Notes: generated by a model not told the origin, from the letters alone. A stretch of 64,000 nucleotides of DNA from Devosia sp. Root413D1 (GCF_001425235.1 NZ_LMEA01000001.1:62001-126000), one strand, 5' to 3'; positions 35,350 through 44,760 are shown, counted from the stretch's first letter. Numbers and translations: made by a program.

Positions 35350-36288
35350 GTGACCCAGCCCTCCCCCTTCTCCGACCGCCGCATCGTCGTCGCCATCGCG
35401 CTGTTCTGCTGCTTGTTGTGGGGGAGCGCCGTGCCGGCGGTGAAGATCGGCTACGGGCTGTTTGCCATCTCCGCTTCCGATACGCCGTCGCTGATGCTGT
35501 TTGCCGGGGTGCGGTTTTTCCTCGCCGGGCTGATGCTGCTGGCCTACTCGGCCTTGACCCGCAAGCCGATCTGGCAGCCGGCGCGCCGGCTCGGGCAGCT
35601 GGGGCTGCTCGGGCTCATCAGTACCGCCGGGCAGTACCTGTTCTATTACATCGGCCTCGCCCACTCGACCGGCGTCAAGGTGTCGATCACCACCTCGACC
35701 AGCACGTTCTTTTCGGTGCTGATCGCGCATTTCCTCTATGCCAACGACAAGCTGACGCCGCGCCGCATCCTGGGTTGTCTGCTCGGCTTTGCCGGTGTGG
35801 TGGCGGTGAACCTCGCGGCAACCGGCATCGACCTGCATGTGAGCCTCCTCGGGGAAGGCTTCATCGTCATCGCCGCGCTGCTCTTCTCGGTGGCTGGCGT
35901 CTACGGCAAGGGGCTGAGCGCCGACATGGACGCTGGCGTGATGACCGGCTGGCAGCTGCTGCTCGGCGGCGCCATGCTCGGGATCGCCGGCTTCGCGCTC
36001 GGCGGCAAGCTCGGCGCTTTCGGGCTGGAGGCGGCGCTGCTGCTGGCCTATCTCGCGGCGCTGTCGGCGGCGGCCTTCGCATTGTGGAGCGTGCTCTTGA
36101 AGCACAATCCCGTCGGCTCGGTCGCCATCTTCAACTGCGCCATCCCGATCTTCGGCGTGCTGCTTGCCGGCCTGTTCCTCGGCGAGAGCATTTTCGAGTG
36201 GAAGAACCTTGCCGCGCTGCTGCTGGTCAGCGTCGGGATCTGGATGGTGACGGCGGCGCGGGTAAACCGGACGGTCGGTGCGAGCTGA
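35350..36288 (+). CDS. DMT-superfamily (EamA) transporter
   Basis: A 312-aa membrane protein with about ten helices in two EamA repeats (about residues 15-150 and 165-300). EamA proteins are mostly exporters of amino acids, nucleosides or other metabolites; the substrate is unknown. GTG 35350 (VTQPSPFSDRR) is the likeliest start, although no strong ribosome site is visible and the frame is open back into repeat B5. It is unrelated to the ribN gene by context. Confidence 0.82.
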   Translation: MTQPSPFSDRRIVVAIALFCCLLWGSAVPAVKIGYGLFAISASDTPSLMLFAGVRFFLAGLMLLAYSALTRKPIWQPARRLGQLGLLGLISTAGQYLFYYIGLAHSTGVKVSITTSTSTFFSVLIAHFLYANDKLTPRRILGCLLGFAGVVAVNLAATGIDLHVSLLGEGFIVIAALLFSVAGVYGKGLSADMDAGVMTGWQLLLGGAMLGIAGFALGGKLGAFGLEAALLLAYLAALSAAAFALWSVLLKHNPVGSVAIFNCAIPIFGVLLAGLFLGESIFEWKNLAALLLVSVGIWMVTAARVNRTVGAS

Positions 36289-36395
36289 CCCCCACCCTTG
36301 ATCCCCTAAGAAAGCGGAGGGAGACCCTCGCACTGATATCGAAGCTGGCGTCTCCCTCCCCCTGTTTGAGAGGGAGGGGACAGGGGTGGGGGTCA
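36289..36395. repeat. Family B C/G-tract inverted repeat, locus B6
   Basis: GACCCCCACCCTTGATCCCC at the left mirrors GGGGACAGGGGTGGGGGTC at the right, with inner GCGGAGGGAGAC / GTCTCCCTCC arms. It fills the gap between the convergent DMT transporter and cysA, so it may serve as a two-way terminator. Confidence 0.82.
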
Positions 36396-36418
36396 GCCCG
36401 CGCCGGACGCAGCAGCTA

Positions 36419-37465
36419 TCAGGCCTGCTTCGGAAACACCCGCCAGCGCTTCGGCCTGAAGGCGATGCGGGTCTTTTCGCCGGCCGGGTGGTCGAATGGC
36501 AGATCTATTTCCACACGCTCCGGCAATCCACCGATCTCAAGTTCGACGCGCCGGGTGCCGCCGACCCGGCGCGAAGCGACGACCACGCCGGCGAGTGCGG
36601 CGCCGACCCCATCCTCGACCAGCTCGACATCATGCGGCCGGAAGAACAGGCTGGCTTCGCCGACGGCATCATTGGGCGCCGGCAGGCCGATGGCGCGGCC
36701 GCCGACCCACAGCTCATGGTTCTCCACCGTCACCGGCAGCGAACTCGACTCGCCGATGAACGAGAAGACAAATGGCGAGTTCGGGCGGTCATAGACGTCG
36801 TCGGGGGTGCCGACCTGCTCGATCTTGCCCTGGCTCATCACCACCAGCCGATCGGCCAGTTCCAGCGCCTCTTCCTGGTCGTGCGTCACGAACACCGTGG
36901 TGTGGCCGGTACGGTCGTGGATCTCGCGCAGCCACTTGCGCAGTTCCTTGCGCACCTGGGCGTCGAGCGCACCGAACGGCTCGTCGAGCAGCAGCACGCG
37001 CGGCTCGATGGCCAGCGCCCGCGCCAGCGCCACGCGCTGCCGCTGGCCGCCCGAGAGCTGCTGCGGGAAGCGCTTCTCGAGCCCGCTCAGCTGCACCAGG
37101 TCGAGCAACTCCATGGCGCGACGGCGGATCTCGGCTTTGGGCGGACGGGTGGCGCGCGGCCGCACCTTCAGCCCGAACGAGATATTGTCGAGCACCGTCA
37201 TGTTGCGGAACAGCGCGTAGGCCTGGAACACGAAGCCGACATTGCGCTCCTGCACCGTCTTCGATGACGCATCCTCGTCGCCGAAGAAGATGCGGCCAGC
37301 GGTCGGCATTTCGAGCCCGGCGATCAACCGCAGCAGCGTGGTCTTGCCCGAGCCTGACGGCCCCAGCAGCGCAATCAGTTCGCTCGATTTGACCTCGAGC
37401 GACACGTCGTTGAGCGCCGGGTAGTGCGAGAATTCCTTGCGGACGGTGTCGACGCGGATATCCAA
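36419..37465 (-). CDS. cysA: Sulfate/thiosulfate ABC transporter, ATP-binding protein
   Basis: A 348-aa ATPase. Walker A is GPSGSGKT (about residues 35-42), the signature is [15 protein letters not shown], Walker B is VLLLDEPFGALD, the H-loop is THDQEEAL, and a C-terminal TOBE domain contains the CysA-like FFRPHDVELV. TTG 37465 (MDIRVDTVRKEF) is taken as start: the frame is open far upstream, but that part is antisense translation of cysW. AAAAGGG lies 8-14 bases upstream. It is the last gene of sbp-cysT-cysW-cysA. Confidence 0.92.
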   Translation of the reverse strand: MDIRVDTVRKEFSHYPALNDVSLEVKSSELIALLGPSGSGKTTLLRLIAGLEMPTAGRIFFGDEDASSKTVQERNVGFVFQAYALFRNMTVLDNISFGLKVRPRATRPPKAEIRRRAMELLDLVQLSGLEKRFPQQLSGGQRQRVALARALAIEPRVLLLDEPFGALDAQVRKELRKWLREIHDRTGHTTVFVTHDQEEALELADRLVVMSQGKIEQVGTPDDVYDRPNSPFVFSFIGESSSLPVTVENHELWVGGRAIGLPAPNDAVGEASLFFRPHDVELVEDGVGAALAGVVVASRRVGGTRRVELEIGGLPERVEIDLPFDHPAGEKTRIAFRPKRWRVFPKQA

Positions 37466-37497
37466 ACTGGGAGGCCCTTTTCTTCTGCTCAGTCGCG

Positions 37498-38391
37498 CTA
37501 ATGTCGGCGAGTGCCCGCGAGTTCGTCGCCGAAGCGGTACTCGAGGATGGTTTTGAACACCAGCGTCACCAGCGCCAGCATGGCGAGCAGCGAGGCGATG
37601 GCGAAGGCGGCGGTGAAGTTGTACTCGTTGTAGAGGATTTCGATGTCGAGCGGCATGGTCGTGGTCTTGCCGCGGATATGGCCCGAAACCACTGACACCG
37701 CCCCGAACTCGCCCATGGCGCGGGCATTGCAGAGCAGCACGCCGTAGAGCAGCCCCCATTTGATGTTGGGGAGCGTCACCCGGGTAAAGGTCTGCCAGCC
37801 GGTGGCGCCCAGCGACAACGCCGCTTCCTCGTCGGTATTGCCCTGGTCCTGCATCAGGGGGATCAGTTCGCGCGCTATGAACGGGAAGGTGACGAAGATC
37901 GTCGCGAGCACGATGCCCGGCACCGCGAAGATGATCTCGATGTTGTAGGCCCTGAGCAGCGGATGCAGCGCACTCTGCGCCCCGAACAGCAGCACATAGA
38001 CCATGCCCGAGACCACCGGCGACACCGAGAACGGCAGGTCGATCAGCGTGGTGAGGAAGCTCTTGCCCCAGAACTCGTACTTGGCGACACACCAGGCGGC
38101 GGCAATGCCGAACACCAGGTTGAGCGGCACCGCGATCACCGCCACCAGCAGCGTCAGGACGATGGCCTGCTGCGACTGGCGATCGGCGAACGCCGCGAAA
38201 TAGGTATCGGCGCCTTTGCGGAAGGCTTCGGTAAACACCAGCACCAGCGGCAGCACCAGCACCGCCGCCATGAACACCACGGCGATACCGATCAGCAGCC
38301 GCCGGATCCACACCCGCTCGGTGGTCGGCCTTGTGTGCTCCTCGGGGGGAATGAGCCGGCGGCTGTCGTAGATGACATCAGGCTCAAACAT
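37498..38391 (-). CDS. cysW: Sulfate/thiosulfate ABC transporter, permease CysW
   Basis: A 297-aa permease with six helices. The long N-terminal cytosolic tail, the FSVSPVVSGMVYVLLFG segment and ARAMGEFGAVSVVSGHIRG (about residues 215-233) are signatures of CysW. The EAA-type loop (EEAALSLGATGWQTF) contacts CysA. ATG 38391 overlaps the end of cysT by 8 bases. Confidence 0.95.
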   Translation of the reverse strand: MFEPDVIYDSRRLIPPEEHTRPTTERVWIRRLLIGIAVVFMAAVLVLPLVLVFTEAFRKGADTYFAAFADRQSQQAIVLTLLVAVIAVPLNLVFGIAAAWCVAKYEFWGKSFLTTLIDLPFSVSPVVSGMVYVLLFGAQSALHPLLRAYNIEIIFAVPGIVLATIFVTFPFIARELIPLMQDQGNTDEEAALSLGATGWQTFTRVTLPNIKWGLLYGVLLCNARAMGEFGAVSVVSGHIRGKTTTMPLDIEILYNEYNFTAAFAIASLLAMLALVTLVFKTILEYRFGDELAGTRRH

Positions 38392-39337
38392 TGCCGAACC
38401 TCCGGCGGGCCCAGGCCTGGATCAGGTTGATCACCAGCAGCATGACGAAGGCGATGATCAGCATGATGCCGGCAATGACCGCCGCACCCGCCTGGTCGAA
38501 CTCTTCGAGCTTGATGACGATCAGCACCGGGGCGATCTCCGAGATGTTGGGCAGATTGCCGGCGATGAAGATCACCGAGCCGTATTCGCCGACCGCGCGG
38601 GCGAAGGCCAGCGCAAAGCCGGTGAGCAGCGCCGGGGTGAGCCGCGGCAGGATCACGCTGGTGATGGTCTGCCAGCGATTGGCGCCGAGCGTCGCGGCGG
38701 CTTCCTCGAGTTCCTGTTCAAACTCCTCAAGCACTGGCTGCACCGTACGCACCACGAACGGCAGGCCGATGAAGATCAGCGCGATGACGATACCGGTCGG
38801 GGTGTAGGCGATTTTCCAGTTGAGCGAGAACTCACTGAGCCCGAACGGCAGCCAGGTCTGGCCATGCCACCACTGCCACAGCGCTCCCTTGTCGGAGAAC
38901 AGCGAGCCGACCCAGCCCTTGGGGGCATAAAGCGTCGAGAGCGCGATGCCCGCCACCGCCGTCGGCAGCGCGAACGGCAGATCGACAATGGCGTCGAGCA
39001 GCCGCCGGCCCGGGAACTTGTAGCGCACCAGCACCCAGGCGACGATGATGCCGAACACCACGTTGACCAGCGCCGCGATCAGCGACGAGCCGAAGCTCAC
39101 CTCCAGCGCCTTGAGGGTGCGCGGCGAGGTGGCGATCCTGATGATCTGCTCGAGCGGCGTCGTTGCCGCCTTGAGGAACAGCCCGGCGATTGGGATCAAG
39201 ACGATCAGGCTGAGATAGAGGATGGTGTAGCCGAAGGTCAGCCCGAACCCCGGGATGACGCTGGGCTTTACAAAGCTCCACCCCGCTCGCGCGGGGTGGG
39301 ATGACTTTCCGGAGGCGCCGCGAGGCGCCCCTGCCAC
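38384..39337 (-). CDS. cysT: Sulfate/thiosulfate ABC transporter, permease CysT
   Basis: A permease of the CysT (CysU) family; the recognisable protein begins at VIPGFGLTFGYT and includes LPFALPTAVAGI and ARAVGEYGSVIFIAGN. The start is uncertain. The only in-frame start codon close to the sbp stop is GTG 39337, which adds about 27 residues encoded by two hairpins (39278-39299 and 39314-39329). A GGTGGAGC ribosome-like site at about 39274-39281 stands just before the conserved part, but TTTGTAAAG there offers no standard start codon. Either the extension is real, a rare start is used, or a base is miscalled. It overlaps cysW by 8 bases. Confidence 0.82.
   Translation of the reverse strand: MAGAPRGASGKSSHPARAGWSFVKPSVIPGFGLTFGYTILYLSLIVLIPIAGLFLKAATTPLEQIIRIATSPRTLKALEVSFGSSLIAALVNVVFGIIVAWVLVRYKFPGRRLLDAIVDLPFALPTAVAGIALSTLYAPKGWVGSLFSDKGALWQWWHGQTWLPFGLSEFSLNWKIAYTPTGIVIALIFIGLPFVVRTVQPVLEEFEQELEEAAATLGANRWQTITSVILPRLTPALLTGFALAFARAVGEYGSVIFIAGNLPNISEIAPVLIVIKLEEFDQAGAAVIAGIMLIIAFVMLLVINLIQAWARRRFGNV
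39278..39329 (-). repeat. Two hairpins between sbp and cysT
   Basis: CCACCCCGC-TCGC-GCGGGGTGG (39278-39299) and GGCGCC-GCGA-GGCGCC (39314-39329) are perfect stem-loops directly after sbp, the place where binding-protein genes often carry an mRNA-protecting hairpin. They lie inside the nominal cysT frame. Confidence 0.7.
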
Positions 39338-39341
39338 TGCA

Positions 39342-40373
39342 TTACTGCGCAGGGGTGTAGACCTGGTCAAAGATGCCCCCGTCCCCGAAATGCTTGGGCT
39401 GCGCCGTCTTCCAGCCGCCGAAAAGCGGATCATCAATAGAGATCAGATCGATCTTTGGGAAGGCTTCGACCAGCGCCTGGTCGGTGACGACGGACGGGTC
39501 GGACGGGCGATAATGGTTCTTTGCCGCCAGCGTCTGGCCCTCGGGTGAGTAGAGATATTCGATATAGGCCTTGGCGAGATCGGCGGTGCCGTGCGCCTCG
39601 ACGTTCTTGTCGACGATCGCGACCGGCGGCTCGGCGAGGATCGACGACGGCGGATAGACCACGTCGAAATTGTCGGCGCCGAATTCGTCGAGCACCAGGA
39701 ACGCTTCGTTTTCCCAGGCCAGCAGCACGTCGCCCAGTTCCTTCTGTGCGAAGGTCACGGTCGAGCCGCGGGCGCCGGTATCGAGCACCGGCACATGGCT
39801 ATAGAGCTGCTTGATGAAATCGGCGTTCTTGGCTTCGTCGCCGCCGAAGGCCTTGTCGGCGTAAGCCCAGGCCGCGAGGTAGTTCCAGCGCGCGCCACCC
39901 GAGGTTTTCGGGTTCGGGGTGATGACTTCGACGCCGTCCTTGACCAGGTCGCCCCAGTCGTTGATCGCCTTCGGGTTGCCCTTGCGGACGAGGAACACGA
40001 TGGTCGAGGTGTAGGGCGTCGAGTTATTGGCGAACTCGGAGCGCCAGTTGGCGTCAATCAGCCCCGACTTCTCGGCGATGGCGTTGATGTCGCCTTCCAG
40101 CGCCAGGGTGACGACATCGGCAGAAAGCCCGTCGATCACGGCCTGGGCCTGCTTGCCCGAGCCGCCATGGCTCTGCTCGATGGTGACGTTGCCGCCGGTG
40201 GTGTCTTTCCAGTGCTTGGCAAACGCCTCGTTGAACTGCGCGTAGAGTTCGCGCGTCGGGTCGTACGAGACGTTGAGCAGGGTCTGATCCTGGGCGCGGG
40301 CAGTGATTGCGCCGGTGAAGGCGAGCGCCACGGCGAGGCCGCCAAGCGCGAGAATTCGGGCCGTTCTCTTCAT
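39342..40373 (-). CDS. sbp: Sulfate-binding periplasmic protein
   Basis: A 343-aa periplasmic protein with a signal peptide (residues 1-27, ending TARAQ). Mature sequence [37 protein letters not shown] and [19 protein letters not shown] match Sbp closely; these loops hold the sulfate through main-chain amides. The second ATG at 40373 is preferred over 40376 because AGGAGG is then 5 bases away. First gene of the sulfate operon. Confidence 0.95.
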   Translation of the reverse strand: MKRTARILALGGLAVALAFTGAITARAQDQTLLNVSYDPTRELYAQFNEAFAKHWKDTTGGNVTIEQSHGGSGKQAQAVIDGLSADVVTLALEGDINAIAEKSGLIDANWRSEFANNSTPYTSTIVFLVRKGNPKAINDWGDLVKDGVEVITPNPKTSGGARWNYLAAWAYADKAFGGDEAKNADFIKQLYSHVPVLDTGARGSTVTFAQKELGDVLLAWENEAFLVLDEFGADNFDVVYPPSSILAEPPVAIVDKNVEAHGTADLAKAYIEYLYSPEGQTLAAKNHYRPSDPSVVTDQALVEAFPKIDLISIDDPLFGGWKTAQPKHFGDGGIFDQVYTPAQ

Positions 40374-40404
40374 CATGTCCTCCTGGTGAAGATTAACTAC
40401 CGTA

Positions 40405-40432
40405 ACTCTACCTGGTCAGTCGGCATTCTCAA
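40405..40432 (-). promoter_or_regulatory. Candidate sigma-70 promoter for sbp
   Basis: TTGAGA (40427-40432) and TAGAGT (40405-40410) are spaced by 16 bases and would start transcription about 24 bases before the sbp start. The -10 lies in a direct repeat GGTAGAGTTAC-GGTAGTTAATC with an 11-base period, a possible site for the Rrf2 regulator encoded just upstream. Confidence 0.35.
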
Positions 40433-40638
40433 GGAAGCCGCAGGTTGCGGCGGCGCGACGAAGCGGAAAACCTTTCTCTGCGAAGGCTACCAGCAGCACC
40501 GCCATTGCGCAAACCTCGATTCCACCCCTGTGGATGAGCATGGCTTTGCGCGAAGTGAAACCGCGTTCAGTCGCGCGATCAGCAGTAAACGCACGGGACT
40601 GGAGCTGGGTTGCAGGGGCTGATGGGCTGGTGGCTGCG

Positions 40639-40744
40639 GCCTCCCACCCTTAATCCCTCCCCGCAAGGGGGAGGGAGACGCAGACTGCGATGCTGGTGTG
40701 AGGGTCTCCCTCCCCCTTGCGGGGAGGGGACAGGGGTGGGGGTC
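40639..40744. repeat. Family B C/G-tract inverted repeat, locus B7
   Basis: CTCCCACCCTTAATCCCTCC mirrors GGAGGGGACAGGGGTGGGGG; inner arms CCCCGCAAGGGGGAGGGAG and CTCCCTCCCCCTTGCGGGG are near perfect. It lies between the Rrf2 regulator gene and sbp. Confidence 0.85.
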
Positions 40745-40776
40745 CACAGCCACCGGCGTATCGGCAGATGGAGGAA

Positions 40777-41205
40777 CTACACCAGCACGTCGTTGGCGAC
40801 CACGGCATCGGCCAGCGTGGTGCGGTCGAGCACTTCGCGGGTGGCGATGGTGACGCGGGCGAAGACGTGGCGGATTTCGCAGCTCGATTCCTCGGCGCAA
40901 TCGACGCAGCGGCGATAGGCTATCTTCGAAAGGCACGGCAGCGGGGCGATCGGCCCGTCGATCAGCCGCAGCACTTCGCCGAACGTCACCTGCTCGGGTG
41001 CCCGCAGCAGCACATAGCCGCCGAGCCGGCCGCGGCGGCTCATCACGATGCCGGCGCGCTTCAGCTCGAGCAGGATCTGTTCGAGGAACTTCTTGGGGAT
41101 CGCCTGGCCACGCGAAATCTCCGAGATCATCAGCGACTCGCCGGCCGGGATCTTGGTCAGGGCCACCAGCGCCCTCAGCGCGTATTTTGCCTTCTGCGAA
41201 ATCAT
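40777..41205 (-). CDS. Rrf2-family transcriptional regulator
   Basis: A 142-aa regulator with an N-terminal winged helix (MISQKAKYALRALVAL; wing SRRGRLGGY near residues 56-64). It has four cysteines, Cys91, Cys100, Cys103 and Cys109, in the region where IscR and RirA (about 92/98/104) hold a Fe-S cluster. This suggests cluster or redox sensing. It is placed 403 bases upstream of sbp on the same strand and probably controls sulfate uptake, acting like the CymR branch of the family; both points are inferred. Confidence 0.87.
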   Translation of the reverse strand: MISQKAKYALRALVALTKIPAGESLMISEISRGQAIPKKFLEQILLELKRAGIVMSRRGRLGGYVLLRAPEQVTFGEVLRLIDGPIAPLPCLSKIAYRRCVDCAEESSCEIRHVFARVTIATREVLDRTTLADAVVANDVLV

Positions 41206-41299
41206 CGCGGGCGGAATCCGGAACGGCCGCCAACTCGGCCGTTACTCTTGGCTATAGCGCTCCCGGCGTGAACAAACCATTGCGTCCTGCTACGTGGGG

Positions 41300-43498
41300 C
41301 TATGCCTTTTCTTCTTCAGCCACCGGCGGGGGGACTTCCGGGTTGAACGGGGAGCCTGGGGTGGTGGCCGGCCGATCGGGACGCGGCGCTGCCGGCTCGG
41401 ATACGGGCGGCGCTTCGGGCGCGACGTCTTCGACCGGCGCGTCCAGCGCCTCGAGCTCGGCGATTTCCTCGGCGTCGACGGCCTCGGGGTCAGGCTCGGC
41501 CGGCGCCTCGAAAGTCTCGTCGGGCTCTTCGCCATAGGCGGAGACCAGCGCCGGCGGCTCGGCCGGGCCGCTGTCGACGTGCTGCACTTCAGCCTGCGCC
41601 GCCTCGATCGCTTCGGCCAGCAGGTTCGGGTCGGACGGCAGCTTTGGCGTCGTCGCAACGGCTGCGGCGACCAGCGGCGCCAGCACCGACTCGACGGCGT
41701 CTGACGCGGTGATCTCGGCCACCGCCTTGCTGTCGCGGTTGATCACATCGACCATGCCGAGACCGATCTCGCGCTCGCCCAGGATCACCACATCGGCGCC
41801 GAGCGTCTTCAGGTGCGTCTCTTCCTCGTCGGAATGGGCGCGCGCCACGATCAGCACCTTGGGGTTTTGCTTGCGCGCCTGCTCGACCGCCTGCCCGGCC
41901 TCGAAGGCATTGGGGATGGCGATCACCACCGTGATCGCTTCGGCAGCATTGGCGAGGGTCAACACCTTGGAGGCGGCGGCGTTGCCCACCACCACCTCGA
42001 TGCCCAGCGCCCGCGCCGCGTTGACGCGTCCCTCGGCGTCTTCGACCACGAGGAACGGCGTCTTCGCCTCGAGCAGCGCTTCACCCACCACCGAACCGAC
42101 CCGGCCGAAACCGACGATGATGACGTGCCCGGACTGCCCGGTGGGCACCTGCGTCGCCTCGGCCTCCTGCGGCACTTCCGGGGCAGCGGCGCGCGGCGCG
42201 CTCGCCACCAGGTCGGGCTCGGTGCGTTCCGCCGCGGCGGCAACCACCTCCGGCCGGCCAAACCGGCTCTCGAGCGCCGGACGAAGCATATCGAGCACGA
42301 AGAAGATCAGCGGGTTGAGGATGATCGAGATGATCGAACCGGCAAGGATCAGGTCGCGCCCCTCCACCGGCAGGATGCCCAGCCCGACGCCGAGCGCTGC
42401 GAGGATGAACGAGAACTCGCCGATCTGCGCCAGGCTCGCCGAAATGGTCAGCGCCGTGCCGACGGGGCGCTTGAACGCCACCACGATCAGGAACGCCAGC
42501 ACCGACTTGCCGAAGATGATGATGAACACCGTCCCCAGCACCGGCAACGGATCGGTGACGAGGATCATCGGATCGAACAGCATACCGACCGCGACGAAGA
42601 ACAGCACCGCGAAGGCGTCGCGCAGCGGCAGGCTTTCCTGTGCGGCGCGATGGCTGAGTTCGCTTTCGGAAAGGATCATGCCAGCAAAGAACGCGCCGAG
42701 CGCCAGCGACACGCCGAACAGGTATGCCGCGCCCGCCGCTACGCCCAGTGCGATGGCCAGCACCGCAAGGCGGAACAGCTCGCGGCTGCCGGTATGGGCC
42801 GTGTAGTGGAGAATGAACGGGATCACCCGGCGCCCCACCACCAGCATGAAGCCGACAAAGGCGGCGAGCTTCACCACCGTCACCGCCAGGATGCCGAAGA
42901 TGTCGAGATGGATGGAGAAGATGTTCTCGACGAAATCGACGAACGGATCGTGCAGCGCCGCCCCTTCGACTCCGTTGATCGAGGCAATGGCCGGGATCAG
43001 CACCAGCGCCAGCACCATCGCGAGATCCTCGACGATGAGCCAGCCGACGGCGATGCGGCCCTTTTCGCTGTCGACCATGTGCCGGTCCTGCAGCGCCTTG
43101 AGCAGCACGACCGTCGAGGCGACCGACAGCGCCAGGCCGAAGAGCAGGCCGGCGCCGAGCCCCCAGCCGAGCAGGGTCGCAAGACCCAGCCCCATGATGG
43201 TAGCGCCGCCGATCTGGACGATGGCGCCCGGTATGGCGACGGCGCGCACGCTCAACAGGTCCTTGAGCGAGAAATGCAGGCCCACGCCGAACATCAGGAG
43301 GATCACGCCGATCTCGCTGAGCTCGGTGGCGAGCTCCGCATCGGCGACGAAGCCCGGGGTGAACGGCCCGACCAGCACGCCGGCCACGAGGTACCCGACC
43401 AGCGGCGGCATGCGGAGGCGGTTGGCGATCGCGCCGAGGATGAATGCCAGCACCAGACCCGCAACGATCGTCGAGATCAGGGGTGTGCTATGCGGCAT
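41300..43498 (-). CDS. CPA2 monovalent cation/proton antiporter with TrkA-N domain (KefB/YbaL-like)
   Basis: A 732-aa membrane protein. Twelve or so helices of the Na/H-exchanger fold occupy residues about 5-385. An RCK (TrkA-N) Rossmann domain runs about 450-570 (HVIIVGFGRVGSVVGEALL). The last 110-120 residues are an acidic, proline- and alanine-rich disordered tail not typical of KefB or YbaL. The protein likely extrudes potassium in exchange for protons, gated by nucleotide binding to RCK. ATG 43498 is preferred to TTG 43504 because GGAG is then 9 bases upstream. Stand-alone gene. Confidence 0.88.
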   Translation of the reverse strand: MPHSTPLISTIVAGLVLAFILGAIANRLRMPPLVGYLVAGVLVGPFTPGFVADAELATELSEIGVILLMFGVGLHFSLKDLLSVRAVAIPGAIVQIGGATIMGLGLATLLGWGLGAGLLFGLALSVASTVVLLKALQDRHMVDSEKGRIAVGWLIVEDLAMVLALVLIPAIASINGVEGAALHDPFVDFVENIFSIHLDIFGILAVTVVKLAAFVGFMLVVGRRVIPFILHYTAHTGSRELFRLAVLAIALGVAAGAAYLFGVSLALGAFFAGMILSESELSHRAAQESLPLRDAFAVLFFVAVGMLFDPMILVTDPLPVLGTVFIIIFGKSVLAFLIVVAFKRPVGTALTISASLAQIGEFSFILAALGVGLGILPVEGRDLILAGSIISIILNPLIFFVLDMLRPALESRFGRPEVVAAAAERTEPDLVASAPRAAAPEVPQEAEATQVPTGQSGHVIIVGFGRVGSVVGEALLEAKTPFLVVEDAEGRVNAARALGIEVVVGNAAASKVLTLANAAEAITVVIAIPNAFEAGQAVEQARKQNPKVLIVARAHSDEEETHLKTLGADVVILGEREIGLGMVDVINRDSKAVAEITASDAVESVLAPLVAAAVATTPKLPSDPNLLAEAIEAAQAEVQHVDSGPAEPPALVSAYGEEPDETFEAPAEPDPEAVDAEEIAELEALDAPVEDVAPEAPPVSEPAAPRPDRPATTPGSPFNPEVPPPVAEEEKA

Positions 43499-43679
43499 CG
43501 GCAAGATCTCCGGCGGGGGTTACCCCAAAACTGGTTGAAAGCGGCTGAGAGCCTTGAAGATGAGGCATCGGCCGCCCCGCTGCAACCCAATGAGACCGGG
43601 AAAACTGCGGCAAAATCATGTGGGTGCGGGACAATCGCTCCGACTTTCGTCGAAAGCGCGGTTTCTCCGCCGGTCGCTG

Positions 43680-44693
43680 CTACGCCTGGCCCGCCATCAC
43701 CAGCTTGATCTCACCGAAACCGGGCGTGCCGGCAATCGCCGCCGGCACCTCGTCGAGGCGGATGGTGCGGGTGATCAGCCGGTCGAGCGACAGGGCGCCG
43801 ACGGCGATCAGCTCGGCGGCGCGCGGATGGGTCAGTGGGTTGAGCCAGGCGCTTTCGAGCCTCAACTCCTTGGTGAGGAGCTCGAACGGCGCCAGCGCCA
43901 CCTGTTCGCCTTCGGGCACCACGCCGAACAGCACCACGGTGCCGCCACGCCGCGCCACCGCAATCGACTGGCGAACCGTCTCCCCCACCCCCGCGCACTC
44001 GAACACCACATCGGCGCCGCCTGGCACGAGCGCCGCGATCGTCACCACCGGATCGGCCCCCGCGTCCACCGCATGATGTGCGCCGAGCTGCAGCGCCAGG
44101 GCACGGCGCGGCGCCTGTCGGGTCGACAGCACCACCGCGCCGGCACCCGCCAGCAGCGCCAGTTCGACCATCAGCAGACCGATCACCCCGCCGCCGAGGA
44201 TCACCACCGAGGCACCGGGCGCAATGCGCGCCACATCGATGGCATGCAGGCAACACGAGACCGGCTCGCAGAATGCCCCATGCAGCGGATCGAGCCCCGG
44301 CGGCAGCGCCACGGCCTGCCCGGCAGGGACCAGCACATACTCGGCGAAACCGCCGTCACGATGGACGCCAATGGCACTGAGCCCGGCGCAGAGGTTGGGC
44401 CGGCCGGCGAGGCAATCGGCGCAGGCTCCGCAGGAAATGTTGGGGTCGCCGGTGACCCTTGTGCCGATGCGGAACCCCTCGACCGCCGCCCCGGCTTCCT
44501 CGACAAGGCCGGAGAATTCATGCCCGAGCGTCACCGGCTTGGTCGTCGGAAACTCGCCTCGGAACATGTGGCGGTCCGAGCCGCAGATGCCGCAGGCTTC
44601 GACGCGGACCAAGAGGTCATGCGGCCCGGGCGTCGGCCGCGGCACCTCCTCGACGATCAACCGTTCCGGCGCATGTAGCCGCACTGCCCGCAT
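43680..44693 (-). CDS. Zinc-dependent medium-chain alcohol/polyol dehydrogenase
   Basis: A 337-aa MDR enzyme of the sorbitol/threonine-dehydrogenase type. Catalytic zinc ligands are Cys in CGICGSDRH and the HE of GHEFSG. The structural-zinc cysteines are in CGACADCLAGRPNLC (about residues 88-102), and the cofactor motif is ILGGGVIGL (about 165-173). The ATG at 44693 starts the usual MRAVRLHAPERLIVEEV. Polyol oxidation is likely, but the exact substrate is unknown. No sugar transporter is adjacent. Confidence 0.87.
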   Translation of the reverse strand: MRAVRLHAPERLIVEEVPRPTPGPHDLLVRVEACGICGSDRHMFRGEFPTTKPVTLGHEFSGLVEEAGAAVEGFRIGTRVTGDPNISCGACADCLAGRPNLCAGLSAIGVHRDGGFAEYVLVPAGQAVALPPGLDPLHGAFCEPVSCCLHAIDVARIAPGASVVILGGGVIGLLMVELALLAGAGAVVLSTRQAPRRALALQLGAHHAVDAGADPVVTIAALVPGGADVVFECAGVGETVRQSIAVARRGGTVVLFGVVPEGEQVALAPFELLTKELRLESAWLNPLTHPRAAELIAVGALSLDRLITRTIRLDEVPAAIAGTPGFGEIKLVMAGQA

Positions 44694-44760
44694 CTCGATG
44701 CCTCCCGATCATGCCATCATGGAACAAGCCGGTGGCGCCGGCCAAGCCCCCTGCTCCGGC

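Noticed and set aside
36419-38311. Apparent 630-aa fusion ending in CysA
   Set aside because: The N-terminal 280 residues are a shifted-frame reading of cysW; CysA starts at TTG 37465 with a normal domain boundary.
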